Shown here: positions 8,844 to 17,330 of the stretch, piece by piece
How positions within the stretch are numbered: the first letter of the stretch is position 1
Layout: each line of letters begins with the position of its first letter
Assembly: GCF_001485215.1 (NCBI RefSeq)
Contig: NZ_BBWW01000001.1
Location: 1,116,001 to 1,180,000, forward strand
DNA: 64,000 nt
Direction of reading: 5' to 3'
Source: Leptolyngbya sp. NIES-2104
GTDB lineage: Bacteria; Cyanobacteriota; Cyanobacteriia; Leptolyngbyales; Leptolyngbyaceae
Notes under the pieces: generated by a model
What the model saw: the letters and a program-made list of their open reading frames with translations, nothing else
What the model was told of the DNA's origin: nothing
Databases searched by the model: none
Program-made: the position numbers and the translations under genes

Positions 8844-11603
8844 ATGACGATCGAGAATCAACGGTTAGAAGATGCCCAGACGAAGAAAGTAGACTGGTAC
8901 AAATGGGGTCCATATCTTAGCGAACGTCAATGGGGAACTGTGCGAGAAGACTATAGTTCTGATGGCAATGCGTGGAGCTATTTTCCTCATGACCATGCTC
9001 GATCGAGAGCCTACCGCTGGGGTGAAGATGGGTTAGCGGGCATTACTGACAATCACAACTTACTCTGTTTTGCTCTGGCACTCTGGAACGGCAATGATCC
9101 CATCTTAAAAGAGCGATTGTTTGGATTGACTAATAGCGAGGGCAACCACGGCGAAGATGTCAAAGAGTACTATTTCTACCTTGACAGTACGCCAACTCAT
9201 TCGTACATGAAGTATCTCTATAAGTATCCCCAAGCCGCATATCCTTACGAAGATTTGGTAAAAACGAACGCTCAGCGGAATCGCTATGAATTAGAGTACG
9301 AGCTATTAGATACCGGGATTTTTGATGACGATCGCTATTTTGATGTGTTCGTCGAATACGCGAAAGCAGATGCTGAAGATGTTTTAATCAAAATCAGCAT
9401 TGCGAATCGTGGATCTGAAGCGGCTCCGATTCATGTGCTACCAACCGTCTGGTTTCGGAATACTTGGTCTTGGGCAGATGGGGGTGCGAAACCGACTCTA
9501 ACGAAGCTTGAGGGCACTGGAAACAGTGTTGTTCATGCTCACATCACAGATACATTGCTGGATCAATACGTTCAAGATTACTACTTCTATTGTGATGGTG
9601 TTGTGCCGCTGTTATTCACCGAGAATGAAACGAATAATCAGCGATTGTTCAATTCCACAAATGAGCATCCTTATGTCAAAGATGGCATCAATCAATACAT
9701 TGTGCAGGGTGACAAGGCTGCGATTAACCATGCTGGAACAGGGACAAAAGTTTCGCCACACTATGAAATCACCGTTGGAGCGGGAGAAACAAAGGTCATT
9801 CAACTCCGACTAACAAAACGCGCTCCAGATGAAGTAGGTGATCCGTTTGGTGATAGCTTTGAGCAGACTTTCGCCACTCGGCTGCAAGAAGCAGATGACT
9901 TCTACAGTACAGTGATTCCACCAGCGGTTTTAGCAGATCCCGATCGAGCAAATGTGATGCGGCAAGCTCTCGCGGGCATGATGTGGACGAAACAATACTT
10001 TTTCTATGATGTGGATCAATGGCTGAGAGAGCGTGGAATCACACCTTGGACAGTCGTTCATGAGCGGAAACATGTGCGGAATAATGAATGGTTCCACATG
10101 TGCAATGATGATGTTGTCTCAATGCCCGATAAGTGGGAATATCCCTGGTATGCTGCCTGGGATCTAGCGTTTCATGTGATTCCGATTAGTTTGGTTGATC
10201 CCTGCTTTGCGAAAGATCAATTGATGTTAATGCTGCGGGAAGATTATCTACATCCGAATGGTCAGATTCCTGCTTACGAATGGAACTTTAGTGATGTTAA
10301 TCCTCCGGTTCATGCGTTCGCAACTTGGGAAATTTATGTGCGCGATCGCGAAAGAAACAACGGCAAAGGCGATATCGATTTTCTTAAATATGCTTTCTCT
10401 AAGCTATTGATTAACTTCACTTGGTGGGTGAATCGCAAGGATGAAGGCGGTAACAATATCTTCCAAGGTGGCTTTCTCGGACTTGATAACATTGGCGTGT
10501 TCGATCGCAGCGCGCCTTTACCAACCGGAGGCTATCTCGATCAAGCAGATGGAACGGCATGGATGGCATTTTTCAGTCAGCGAATGTTTCAGATCGCGAT
10601 CGAGCTTGCTCTACATGATCCTTTGTACGAAGATTTTGCAACTAAATTCTTTGAACATACGATGTGGATCGCGGGCGCAATGGATCGCATTGGAGACAAC
10701 AAAGACGAACTTTGGGACGAGGAAGATGGCTTTTTCTATGATGTTTTGCACTTCCCCAATGGAGACTCTACCCGCCTAAAAGTGCGATCGATGGTTGGAT
10801 TGTTGTCATTAATGGCGATCGCAGTTTTTCCGAGTGAAGCTTTTGCGAGACTTCCACGGTTTAAAGAAGCTGCCCAAAAGTTTATGCTGCAAAATCCTGA
10901 ACTGACTCAGAACATTCACCTTCCGACTCAGTTGGGTGAACGAAATCGCTTGATGCTCTCGATTTTGAATGAGAACAAACTGCGGCGAATTTTGGAAAAA
11001 ATGCTTGATGAATCTGAGTTTTTGAGCGACTACGGGGTTCGATCGCTGTCTCGCTATCATCAAGACAATCCTTACATCTTCTACCATCAAGGGCAAGAAT
11101 TCAAAGTGAGCTATGTTCCGGGAGATTCGACTTCGGGGATGTTCGGTGGTAACTCGAACTGGCGCGGTCCGGTATGGATGCCTGTGAATTTTTTGTTACT
11201 ACGATCGCTGCTTCAAGTTTATAGCTACTACGGTGATAGCTTTACCGTGGAATGTCCAACGGGTTCAGGCAACTATCTCAATCTTTTTGAGGTGACAAAA
11301 GAACTGAGCGAACGTTTAGTTCGTATCTTCGCCAAAGATTCGTCGGGTCGTCGTCCGGTCTATGGCAGTGCTGAGAAGTTCCAAACCGATCCCCACTGGA
11401 AAGATTTGATTCTGTTCTATGAATACTTCCATGGTGACAATGGTGCAGGGATTGGAGCAAGTCATCAAACCGGATGGACAGGCTGCATTGCTCGTGTTAT
11501 TCAAGCACTCGGATATTTCACCCCAGAAACGGTGCTAGAGACGGTTACACCTGGAGAACTTTCTAGATATCAGTCCGAAGAAACTTTGCAATCTGTGATC
11601 TAA
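8844..11603 (+). CDS. MGH1-like (GH63-type) glucosidase
   Basis: Large cytosolic-looking protein (919 aa, no signal peptide) of the MGH1/GH63 (alpha/alpha)6 glycoside hydrolase group. Recognisable parts: an N-terminal beta-rich part with EDYSSDGNAWSYFPHDHAR, the segment MCNDDVVSMPDKWEYPWYAAWDLAFH (a typical active-site aspartate region), and a C-terminal stretch with NSNWRGPVWMPVN and HQTGWTG. Related enzymes act on glucosylglycerate, mannosylglycerate or short alpha-glucosides; substrate here is unknown. The start has an AGGGG 8 nt upstream. First of three tightly spaced genes, with 4 bp to the SMP-30 gene. Confidence 0.85.
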   Translation: MTIENQRLEDAQTKKVDWYKWGPYLSERQWGTVREDYSSDGNAWSYFPHDHARSRAYRWGEDGLAGITDNHNLLCFALALWNGNDPILKERLFGLTNSEGNHGEDVKEYYFYLDSTPTHSYMKYLYKYPQAAYPYEDLVKTNAQRNRYELEYELLDTGIFDDDRYFDVFVEYAKADAEDVLIKISIANRGSEAAPIHVLPTVWFRNTWSWADGGAKPTLTKLEGTGNSVVHAHITDTLLDQYVQDYYFYCDGVVPLLFTENETNNQRLFNSTNEHPYVKDGINQYIVQGDKAAINHAGTGTKVSPHYEITVGAGETKVIQLRLTKRAPDEVGDPFGDSFEQTFATRLQEADDFYSTVIPPAVLADPDRANVMRQALAGMMWTKQYFFYDVDQWLRERGITPWTVVHERKHVRNNEWFHMCNDDVVSMPDKWEYPWYAAWDLAFHVIPISLVDPCFAKDQLMLMLREDYLHPNGQIPAYEWNFSDVNPPVHAFATWEIYVRDRERNNGKGDIDFLKYAFSKLLINFTWWVNRKDEGGNNIFQGGFLGLDNIGVFDRSAPLPTGGYLDQADGTAWMAFFSQRMFQIAIELALHDPLYEDFATKFFEHTMWIAGAMDRIGDNKDELWDEEDGFFYDVLHFPNGDSTRLKVRSMVGLLSLMAIAVFPSEAFARLPRFKEAAQKFMLQNPELTQNIHLPTQLGERNRLMLSILNENKLRRILEKMLDESEFLSDYGVRSLSRYHQDNPYIFYHQGQEFKVSYVPGDSTSGMFGGNSNWRGPVWMPVNFLLLRSLLQVYSYYGDSFTVECPTGSGNYLNLFEVTKELSERLVRIFAKDSSGRRPVYGSAEKFQTDPHWKDLILFYEYFHGDNGAGIGASHQTGWTGCIARVIQALGYFTPETVLETVTPGELSRYQSEETLQSVI

Positions 11604-11607
11604 AATC

Positions 11608-12483
11608 ATGACCGTTCAAATCGTTTTTGATGCTCGTGCCCGTCTGGGAGAGTGTCCTTTGTGGAATGTCGATCGACAACAATTGTTCTGGGTCGATGCT
11701 TACAATCATCGGGTGCATCAATTTGATCCAGCAACCGGGCAGGATCGGTTCTTTGATGTCGGTGATATTGTTAGCGCGATCGCGATTGTCGATCGCGATC
11801 GATTACTGCTGGCATTACGCGATCGATTGGCTTATCTCAATGTTGAATCGGGTGAAGTGACTGCGTTCTATCAGTTTAATTTTCCTTATCCGAACACACG
11901 CTGTAATGATGGTAAGTGTGATGCTCAAGGGCGTTTCTGGATTGGAACCGTGAGCGAAACGGCGAAACAGGCAGAACTCTATCGTTATGATCCAGATGGC
12001 TCGATTCGAGTGATGGAAACTGAGCTAACCATCTCGAATGGATTAGGCTGGAGTCCCGATCGATCGACGTTCTATCTAACCGATTCGGCTCCTCACAAAA
12101 TTTATGCTTATGATTTCAATGCTGAAACAGGAACCATTCAAAATCGGCGGACGCTGATAGATTTGTCTAGTGAAGCGGTTGAACCGGATGGATTATCGAT
12201 CGATACTCAAGGCAACATTTGGACAGCGCTTTGGAATGGGTGGTGCGTTGCTTGTTTTGACGCTGCTGGAAAAGAACTCGATCGTATCAACCTCCCGGTA
12301 CAGCGTCCAACCAGTGTGACGTTTGGAGGCTCAAACCTATCAGATCTGTACATTACTTCAGCTTCGGTTGGATTGAGCCAGAAAGAAATTCAGCAAGGAT
12401 TCAATGCAGGGGATTTATTTCGTCTATCAACAAATGCTCAAGGAATTCCGAGTCATGCGCTTAGTTCAGCAATAATAGAATAG
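11608..12483 (+). CDS. SMP-30/gluconolactonase-family protein
   Basis: 291-aa six-bladed propeller of the SMP-30/Gnl/LRE family, which hydrolyses sugar lactones with a bound divalent metal. Visible signatures: ARLGECPLWNVDRQQLFWVD at the N-terminus (metal-ligand glutamate), TRCNDGKCDAQGRFWIGT, LTISNGLGWSPD and EPDGLSIDTQGNIW (metal-binding Asn/Asp loops). It starts 4 bp after the glucosidase stop, so the two are surely cotranscribed. The context suggests the pair processes a sugar or sugar acid; exact compound unknown. Confidence 0.88.
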   Translation: MTVQIVFDARARLGECPLWNVDRQQLFWVDAYNHRVHQFDPATGQDRFFDVGDIVSAIAIVDRDRLLLALRDRLAYLNVESGEVTAFYQFNFPYPNTRCNDGKCDAQGRFWIGTVSETAKQAELYRYDPDGSIRVMETELTISNGLGWSPDRSTFYLTDSAPHKIYAYDFNAETGTIQNRRTLIDLSSEAVEPDGLSIDTQGNIWTALWNGWCVACFDAAGKELDRINLPVQRPTSVTFGGSNLSDLYITSASVGLSQKEIQQGFNAGDLFRLSTNAQGIPSHALSSAIIE

Positions 12484-12504
12484 CCATTTCCAAAAGAGGT
12501 GTTT

Positions 12505-15243
12505 ATGCTGCCAAGCGTATCAGAGCGTCAAATGAATGGAGTTCGCTGGATACTCACCATTGGGTGGCTACTGGTCATTGCTTCTTTGTTCTATGATCCT
12601 TGGTCTGCTGCATTAACTGAACCCAATCACCCTTGGAGTCCATTACGGATTACGGACGAATGTGTCAAAGTTCAAGGTCAATGTCTACCACAGCAGCCTT
12701 ACCCATTAGGTGCAACCTTGTTTTGGGGCGCGATCGTACCGTCTGGAATTTTCATCCTCTTAGTCTTCGGACATGAACTCTGGCGGCGCATTTGTCCATT
12801 ATCGTTTCTGTCTCAGATTCCACGCGGTTTAGGACGACAACGGCAGTTCAAGCACGAAAACAAAAAGACAGGTAAGGTTCGATACGAACTCGCGAAGGTT
12901 AAAGCGGATTCTTGGTTAGGACGGAACTATCCGTATGTGCAGTTTGGCTGGTTGTTTGTTGGGTTGTGTGGGCGAATTTTGTTTTTTAATGCCGATCGCT
13001 TAGTCCTGGGTGGTTGGCTAGTATTTACGATTTTGGCAGCGATCGCAGTCGGTTACTACTACGGCGGCAAATCTTGGTGTCAGTACTTTTGTCCAATGGC
13101 TCCGGTGCAAACAATTTTTAGTGAGCCGAGAGGGTTAGTTGGCACTAAGGCACATATGAGTGATAGCCGCATTACTCAGTCGATGTGTCGAACCGTTCAG
13201 CCTGATGGGAATGAGCAAAGTGCTTGTGTCGCTTGTCAGAGTCCTTGTATTGATATTGATTCTGAGCGGACGTACTGGGATGGCTTGAACAAACCCGAAG
13301 AAACATTAATTCGATACGGTTATGTTGGTTTAGTCGTTGGCTATTTCCTGTATTACTATCTCTATGCTGGAAACTGGAACTATTACTTTTCTGGGATTTG
13401 GAATCGCGACCCAAATCAGCTTGCAGCGTTGATGAGTCCGGGATTGTATCTATTTGGGCAGGCGATTAACATTCCCAAGCTATTTGCAGTTCCGTTGGTG
13501 CTGGGTGGATTTACAGCGATCGGCTATTACGCTGGAAAATTCATCGAGCAAGGCACCAAATCCCGTTTACAAAAACGTTCTAAACTTCATCCTGATATCA
13601 TTCGCCATCGTATTTTTGCAATTTGCACGTTCAGCGTTTTCAATTTCTTTTTCTTCTTTGCAGGTCGTCCTTTAATTGGATTGTTACCGATTTGGGTGCA
13701 AACTCTGTTTGATGTTGCGCTGGTTTTTCTCAGTACGCTGTGGCTCCAAAAAACTTGGCGACGCAGTCCGGATCTGTATTCGCGTGAGAATTTAGCAAGC
13801 CGATTCCGCAAACAGCTAGAAAAGCTCGATTTGAATGTTTCACAGTATCTGGATGGTCGATCGCTCGATGATCTCAATACAAACGAAGTGTATGTTCTGG
13901 CGAAAGTGCTTCCGGGCTTTGGTCGCGAACAACGACATGAAGCCTATAAAGGCGTAGTACAAGAAGCATTGGCTGAAGGTTATGTGAACTATTCGAGCAG
14001 CTTAGAAGTTCTACAGCAAATGCGTCAGGAGCTTGGAATTTCCGACGATGAACACCGAGAAGTTTTAGAAGAATTGGGAGTCGAAGATCCAGAACTGTTG
14101 AACCCCGATCGCAAATGGTCACTCGAAAATCAGATTCGTCTTAGCGGCTATCAGAAATCACTAGAACGCTTAATGCGTCTACAACAGAGCCAGCCTGATC
14201 TGGCATCAATTCAAGCATTACGGTGCGAGTACTCAATCACACCGCAAGAAGAGGCATGGATTTCGTCTGGATTAGCTCCAGATGTCAGCAACGCTCAGAA
14301 AGCAGAAGAGTTACTGGCTCGATTGCGGCAATGGGTGGAGTGCGATCAAGCTTTAGATTATCCAGAACTACAGGAACACGCTGCTGTTCTTAAAGTTCTG
14401 CATACCAGCGTCGAACGCAAGCAGGAATTGATTGTGCGATCGCTACTCGATCTTTTATCAACCCTGCAAAATCCGATGTCGGTTGCTCAATCGTTGAAGC
14501 AGCTTTCTCCCGAAGTTGTTACAGCAGTTCTCAAGCGCGAATCCTGGAAAAATCTGCGTCCCGAAGTGGCTCAGTTGCTTGCTCAACCTGGAAAGCCACG
14601 AAGCTCTGTACAGCTTCCGACACAGGACGTTGTGAGTTATTTAGAACTCCTGTTAGATCACTATAATCCTCTCGTTCATGCTGCTGCACTCTTTCTAATT
14701 GCTCAACTGCATCCCGATCGAGTGCAAATTCGCGAGACTGATCCGCCTTTCGTTCAGGACACCGCAAAACAATTGTTGGCTTTGCCGTCCTCTCCATCTC
14801 TTTCCCAGCTTCCAAAGCTAGAAAAGTTTGTGCATCTATTTAATAGTGATTTCTTCGATCGCATTCACACCGATACACTCATGGCGTTAGGCGATCGAGC
14901 AACGGTCAGAACGTACAAAACAGACGACACGATCACCGAAGCGGGTGATACTTGCCGAGAATTGTTACTGCTAATCGAAGGTGATGCGAATATTCAATAT
15001 CAATCTGGGAATGGAACCCGCACCGAGCAGCTTCATCCTGGACAGATGTTAGATGAATTAGAAGTGTTAACTCACAGCAATTCGGAAAATACGATCGTAG
15101 CTGCCAGTAAAACGACTCGAATTATTGCGATTCCGGTCGATGCTTTGGACGACTTGCTGGACAGCGATCGCAATTTTGCCCGCCGAATTCTGGAACTAGA
15201 AAGCCGCCAACTTCAACGATTGGTGAAAGCTGGACAGGTTTAA
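12505..15243 (+). CDS. Membrane polyferredoxin fused to a cyclic-nucleotide-binding domain
   Basis: 912-aa multidomain protein. Residues 1-430: about six or more membrane helices carrying cysteine motifs of the NapH/NosR/CcoG type, namely CPLSFLS, CQYFCPMAP and a cluster C-x12-C-x2-C-x3-C ending CVACQSPCIDID. Residues ~440-770: soluble, helical, HEAT-like region. Residues ~780-912: a cNMP-binding (CAP_ED) domain with DTITEAGDTCRELLLLIEGD. There is no HTH. I chose the ATG at 12505, not the GTG at 12499, because AGAGG lies 5 nt upstream. It sits 21 bp after the SMP-30 gene and faces a Crp/Fnr regulator gene. Function unknown; a membrane redox or ligand sensor is an inference. Confidence 0.72.
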   Translation: MLPSVSERQMNGVRWILTIGWLLVIASLFYDPWSAALTEPNHPWSPLRITDECVKVQGQCLPQQPYPLGATLFWGAIVPSGIFILLVFGHELWRRICPLSFLSQIPRGLGRQRQFKHENKKTGKVRYELAKVKADSWLGRNYPYVQFGWLFVGLCGRILFFNADRLVLGGWLVFTILAAIAVGYYYGGKSWCQYFCPMAPVQTIFSEPRGLVGTKAHMSDSRITQSMCRTVQPDGNEQSACVACQSPCIDIDSERTYWDGLNKPEETLIRYGYVGLVVGYFLYYYLYAGNWNYYFSGIWNRDPNQLAALMSPGLYLFGQAINIPKLFAVPLVLGGFTAIGYYAGKFIEQGTKSRLQKRSKLHPDIIRHRIFAICTFSVFNFFFFFAGRPLIGLLPIWVQTLFDVALVFLSTLWLQKTWRRSPDLYSRENLASRFRKQLEKLDLNVSQYLDGRSLDDLNTNEVYVLAKVLPGFGREQRHEAYKGVVQEALAEGYVNYSSSLEVLQQMRQELGISDDEHREVLEELGVEDPELLNPDRKWSLENQIRLSGYQKSLERLMRLQQSQPDLASIQALRCEYSITPQEEAWISSGLAPDVSNAQKAEELLARLRQWVECDQALDYPELQEHAAVLKVLHTSVERKQELIVRSLLDLLSTLQNPMSVAQSLKQLSPEVVTAVLKRESWKNLRPEVAQLLAQPGKPRSSVQLPTQDVVSYLELLLDHYNPLVHAAALFLIAQLHPDRVQIRETDPPFVQDTAKQLLALPSSPSLSQLPKLEKFVHLFNSDFFDRIHTDTLMALGDRATVRTYKTDDTITEAGDTCRELLLLIEGDANIQYQSGNGTRTEQLHPGQMLDELEVLTHSNSENTIVAASKTTRIIAIPVDALDDLLDSDRNFARRILELESRQLQRLVKAGQV

Positions 15244-15260
15244 GCGATCGCACACCCAAA

Positions 15261-15291
15261 ATTCGGGAATCTCAAACCGAGATCCCCGAAT
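15261..15291. terminator. Bidirectional hairpin between convergent genes
   Basis: Stem ATTCGGG-a-ATCTC / GAGAT-c-CCCGAAT with loop AAACC. It is followed by CCTTTAATCTTT on the plus strand and by TTTTGGG on the minus strand. It lies between the polyferredoxin/cNMP gene and the Crp-family gene, and probably ends both. Confidence 0.55.
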
Positions 15292-15321
15292 CCTTTAATC
15301 TTTCACAGCAACCAGCCCGAT

Positions 15322-16038
15322 TTAATTCGCGTTCAGTTTTCCTTCAGCGCGGCTTAATACCGAATCCGTTGGCAAACACAGCAAATTATCGCCCTGCGTC
15401 CGAATCATTCCTTTCTGCCGCAGCTTACCCATCAAGCGAGTAACCGTCACACGAGTTGAACCGATCGCGCTTCCGATCTGAGCATGAGTCAGCGGAAATG
15501 GCAGGCAATACCCTTCGTCCGTGGGTTCACCGTACTCTTCAATGAGCAAAGTTAAAAATCCGAGCAATCGATCGATCGTGCGACGCTGACCCAAAGTGCT
15601 CAACCACAGTAATTTCCGCTGATGCTGATACCGGAACGCATCCAGCACTTCCCGACGGAAATGGGGCCAATTATCCAAATCGTGCCAGTACATCCACACA
15701 ACCGAAGTTTGATCCACATGAGCATAAGCTTGCAGTGTAAACGGCGATTGCGCCACAATTTCAAACGGTTGACCCGTACCCACAAATCCTAAAAATGCCT
15801 CTTCTGGGCTGATCCGAGCCAGCCGAGTCGCATTTCCACCCGTTGCATTCACTTGAGCCGTTCCAACCAATCGAACTGCACCCTTCTGCACGAGATACAG
15901 CAGACCTGGACGAGTCGGAACCCGTTCATCTTTACTGAAATTACGAACGCGATAATGTTCTTGCGCCCAATCGATAATTCGTTGCCAAGTCAGGAACGGG
16001 CGAGCAGCATCGGAATTCTGAGGTGTGACTGAGTACAT
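15322..16038 (-). CDS. Crp/Fnr-family transcriptional regulator
   Basis: 238-aa regulator with an N-terminal cyclic-nucleotide-fold (residues ~25-140, GLLYLVQKGAVRLVG) and a C-terminal winged HTH. The recognition region AIGSTRVTVTRLMGKLR is almost identical to that of NtcA, but the sensor half differs strongly, so this is a paralogue and not NtcA itself. The effector is unknown; the loop with VNATGGNATRLARISP lacks an obvious cAMP-phosphate cassette. It converges on the polyferredoxin/cNMP gene. Confidence 0.88.
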   Translation of the reverse strand: MYSVTPQNSDAARPFLTWQRIIDWAQEHYRVRNFSKDERVPTRPGLLYLVQKGAVRLVGTAQVNATGGNATRLARISPEEAFLGFVGTGQPFEIVAQSPFTLQAYAHVDQTSVVWMYWHDLDNWPHFRREVLDAFRYQHQRKLLWLSTLGQRRTIDRLLGFLTLLIEEYGEPTDEGYCLPFPLTHAQIGSAIGSTRVTVTRLMGKLRQKGMIRTQGDNLLCLPTDSVLSRAEGKLNAN

Positions 16039-16204
16039 AAGTTAATAGGCTGTTGGAGAACAGTGGGACTTTGACAAGCGCTGAGTGATCAGCGTGATTG
16101 CAAAAAATCCAAACAAACCAGGCGATCGCGCTTTTTGGCGTGGTAGGTTTCTTACAATCCCGTATCTTACGAGATCATACGTAGAAATTTGCGGTTTGCC
16201 AGTG

Positions 16205-16219
16205 AGATCACGGTGATCT
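16205..16219. promoter_or_regulatory. Perfect 15-bp palindrome, possible operator
   Basis: AGATCAC-g-GTGATCT lies in the 212-bp divergent region between the Crp-family gene and the DALR gene, about 30 bp before the latter. Dyads of this kind suit dimeric HTH regulators. It does not match the textbook NtcA site (GTA-N8-TAC) or Crp site (TGTGA-N6-TCACA). Pure inference. Confidence 0.25.
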
Positions 16220-16250
16220 TTACAGAAATAAGCATAAATCGCTGGTAAAT

Positions 16251-17147
16251 TTGAACTTTTTGAACCGAAAACGATCCCATTTCAGAGCTTCAACCGTAAT
16301 TACAGTGAATTGTAACCTACCGAAGATCACTTATCCTAGGCTTCGCACATTGTTACTGGCAAGAATTTGTGAGGCAATCACCCGTAAGACGGATGTCGAA
16401 GTAGCGATCCTCTCAGATTTGCAGCCAGATTCTGAGTTTTTCCACCGAAACTCTATCATCAAAAAAGTTAGAAATCATACTTCAATCGCCCGCTATCAAT
16501 CGTCGATCGCGCTTCAGTTTGGGGCTAGATCCACGCAAATTCAAGAAAAAGTTGCAACTCAGATGAGGCAGCTTTCTTCTATTTCTTTGGTAATGGATTT
16601 AAAAACGATACTTCTACGTGATCTCACGATCAGTACGACTAACATTGGGCTTCTAGAGTTTGAGTTTGGCGATTGGGCGATCGCGAACTGGCTACAAACG
16701 GTTTGGGAGAGTTGCTCGATCGAAACCGATTTTAATTCAGCTTTTTCGCCCGCTTTGACGCTCTCAGAAAATTCTCATATTTTCTTTTGCCAGTACACCT
16801 ATTCGCGATGTAGTGCGCTTCTTCGTCTCACAAATCTACCGAATGACATAGGTCAAACAGTAGAAACATGGCTTAACGATAAAAAACTTTTATTAAGACA
16901 AGAACGATCGCTGATTGAACAAATCATTTCAACGATCGACGAATGGGAAGACAAACCGCCACTAGAGTCCGCAATTGCGCTGAGCCAAACCTTTCAGAAT
17001 TTTTATCAGTCCTGCCAGATCGTGAAGTATGAAGCGGTTGATCGTCAAATCGCACAATGTCGATTAGCTTTAGTAATGATTACTCATCGGCTTTTGAAAC
17101 AGCTTTTAGAGCAAGGATTAGGCGTTTTAGCACCGGAAACCCTTTGA
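16251..17147 (+). CDS. Stand-alone DALR anticodon-binding-domain protein
   Basis: 298-aa protein without any aminoacyl-tRNA synthetase catalytic core. Residues ~180-298 follow the DALR helical domain that binds the anticodon in arginyl-tRNA synthetase: QYTYSRCSALLRL, a middle helix pair, SQTFQNFYQSCQIV, and the typical end with LALVMITHRLLKQLLEQGL. The N-terminal half is unassigned. The first start codon in frame is TTG at 16251, with a GTG at 16305 as alternative; no ATG exists before residue 105. Cyanobacteria carry such proteins, but I know of no function. Divergent from the Crp-family gene. Confidence 0.72.
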   Translation: MNFLNRKRSHFRASTVITVNCNLPKITYPRLRTLLLARICEAITRKTDVEVAILSDLQPDSEFFHRNSIIKKVRNHTSIARYQSSIALQFGARSTQIQEKVATQMRQLSSISLVMDLKTILLRDLTISTTNIGLLEFEFGDWAIANWLQTVWESCSIETDFNSAFSPALTLSENSHIFFCQYTYSRCSALLRLTNLPNDIGQTVETWLNDKKLLLRQERSLIEQIISTIDEWEDKPPLESAIALSQTFQNFYQSCQIVKYEAVDRQIAQCRLALVMITHRLLKQLLEQGLGVLAPETL

Positions 17148-17225
17148 GAATCAGGAGCACAAGTTAGCAAGAGATGTCACAGTATTGTCACCTGATCGTC
17201 ATAACGAATTTTTATCACTCAAAGG

Positions 17226-17254
17226 GTGACAATCCTATGGAAGCCGCTTATAGT
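17226..17254 (+). promoter_or_regulatory. Promoter of candidate small RNA
   Basis: GTGACA (17226-17231), 17-bp spacer, TATAGT (17249-17254); each box matches the sigma70 consensus at five of six positions. The expected start is about 17260-17262. Confidence 0.55.
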
Positions 17255-17260
17255 ATTGGA

Positions 17261-17330
17261 GTGTGAGGAGCGAACCAGCTAAGGACACCGAGACGAAACA
17301 CGGCCAGTCGTCGGTGTCCTTTCTGATTTT
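17261..17330 (+). ncRNA. Candidate ~70-nt small RNA with intrinsic terminator
   Basis: Intergenic transcript unit with its own promoter (17226-17254) and a terminator hairpin. The stem AGGACACCGA / TCGGTGTCCT (17282-17291 and 17311-17320) is followed by TTTCTGATTTT. The 5' single-stranded part begins GTGTGAGGAG, the exact complement of CUCCUCACAC, the conserved core of the cyanobacterial small RNA Yfr1. No coding capacity beyond a 9-codon frame across the promoter. Its 3' end touches the stop codon of the opposing HAD gene. I do not recognise it as a named family. Alternatively the hairpin may only terminate readthrough. Confidence 0.5.

Noticed and set aside
16039-16250. NtcA site (GTA-N8-TAC) upstream of the Crp-family gene
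   Set aside because: GTA and TAC pairs occur but with wrong spacing; only the 15-bp dyad at 16205 is worth listing.
17281-17330. Minus-strand Yfr1 gene containing CTCCTCACAC
   Set aside because: A hairpin lies before the motif, but no terminator hairpin with T-tract follows it, as Yfr1 requires; the plus strand has both promoter and terminator.
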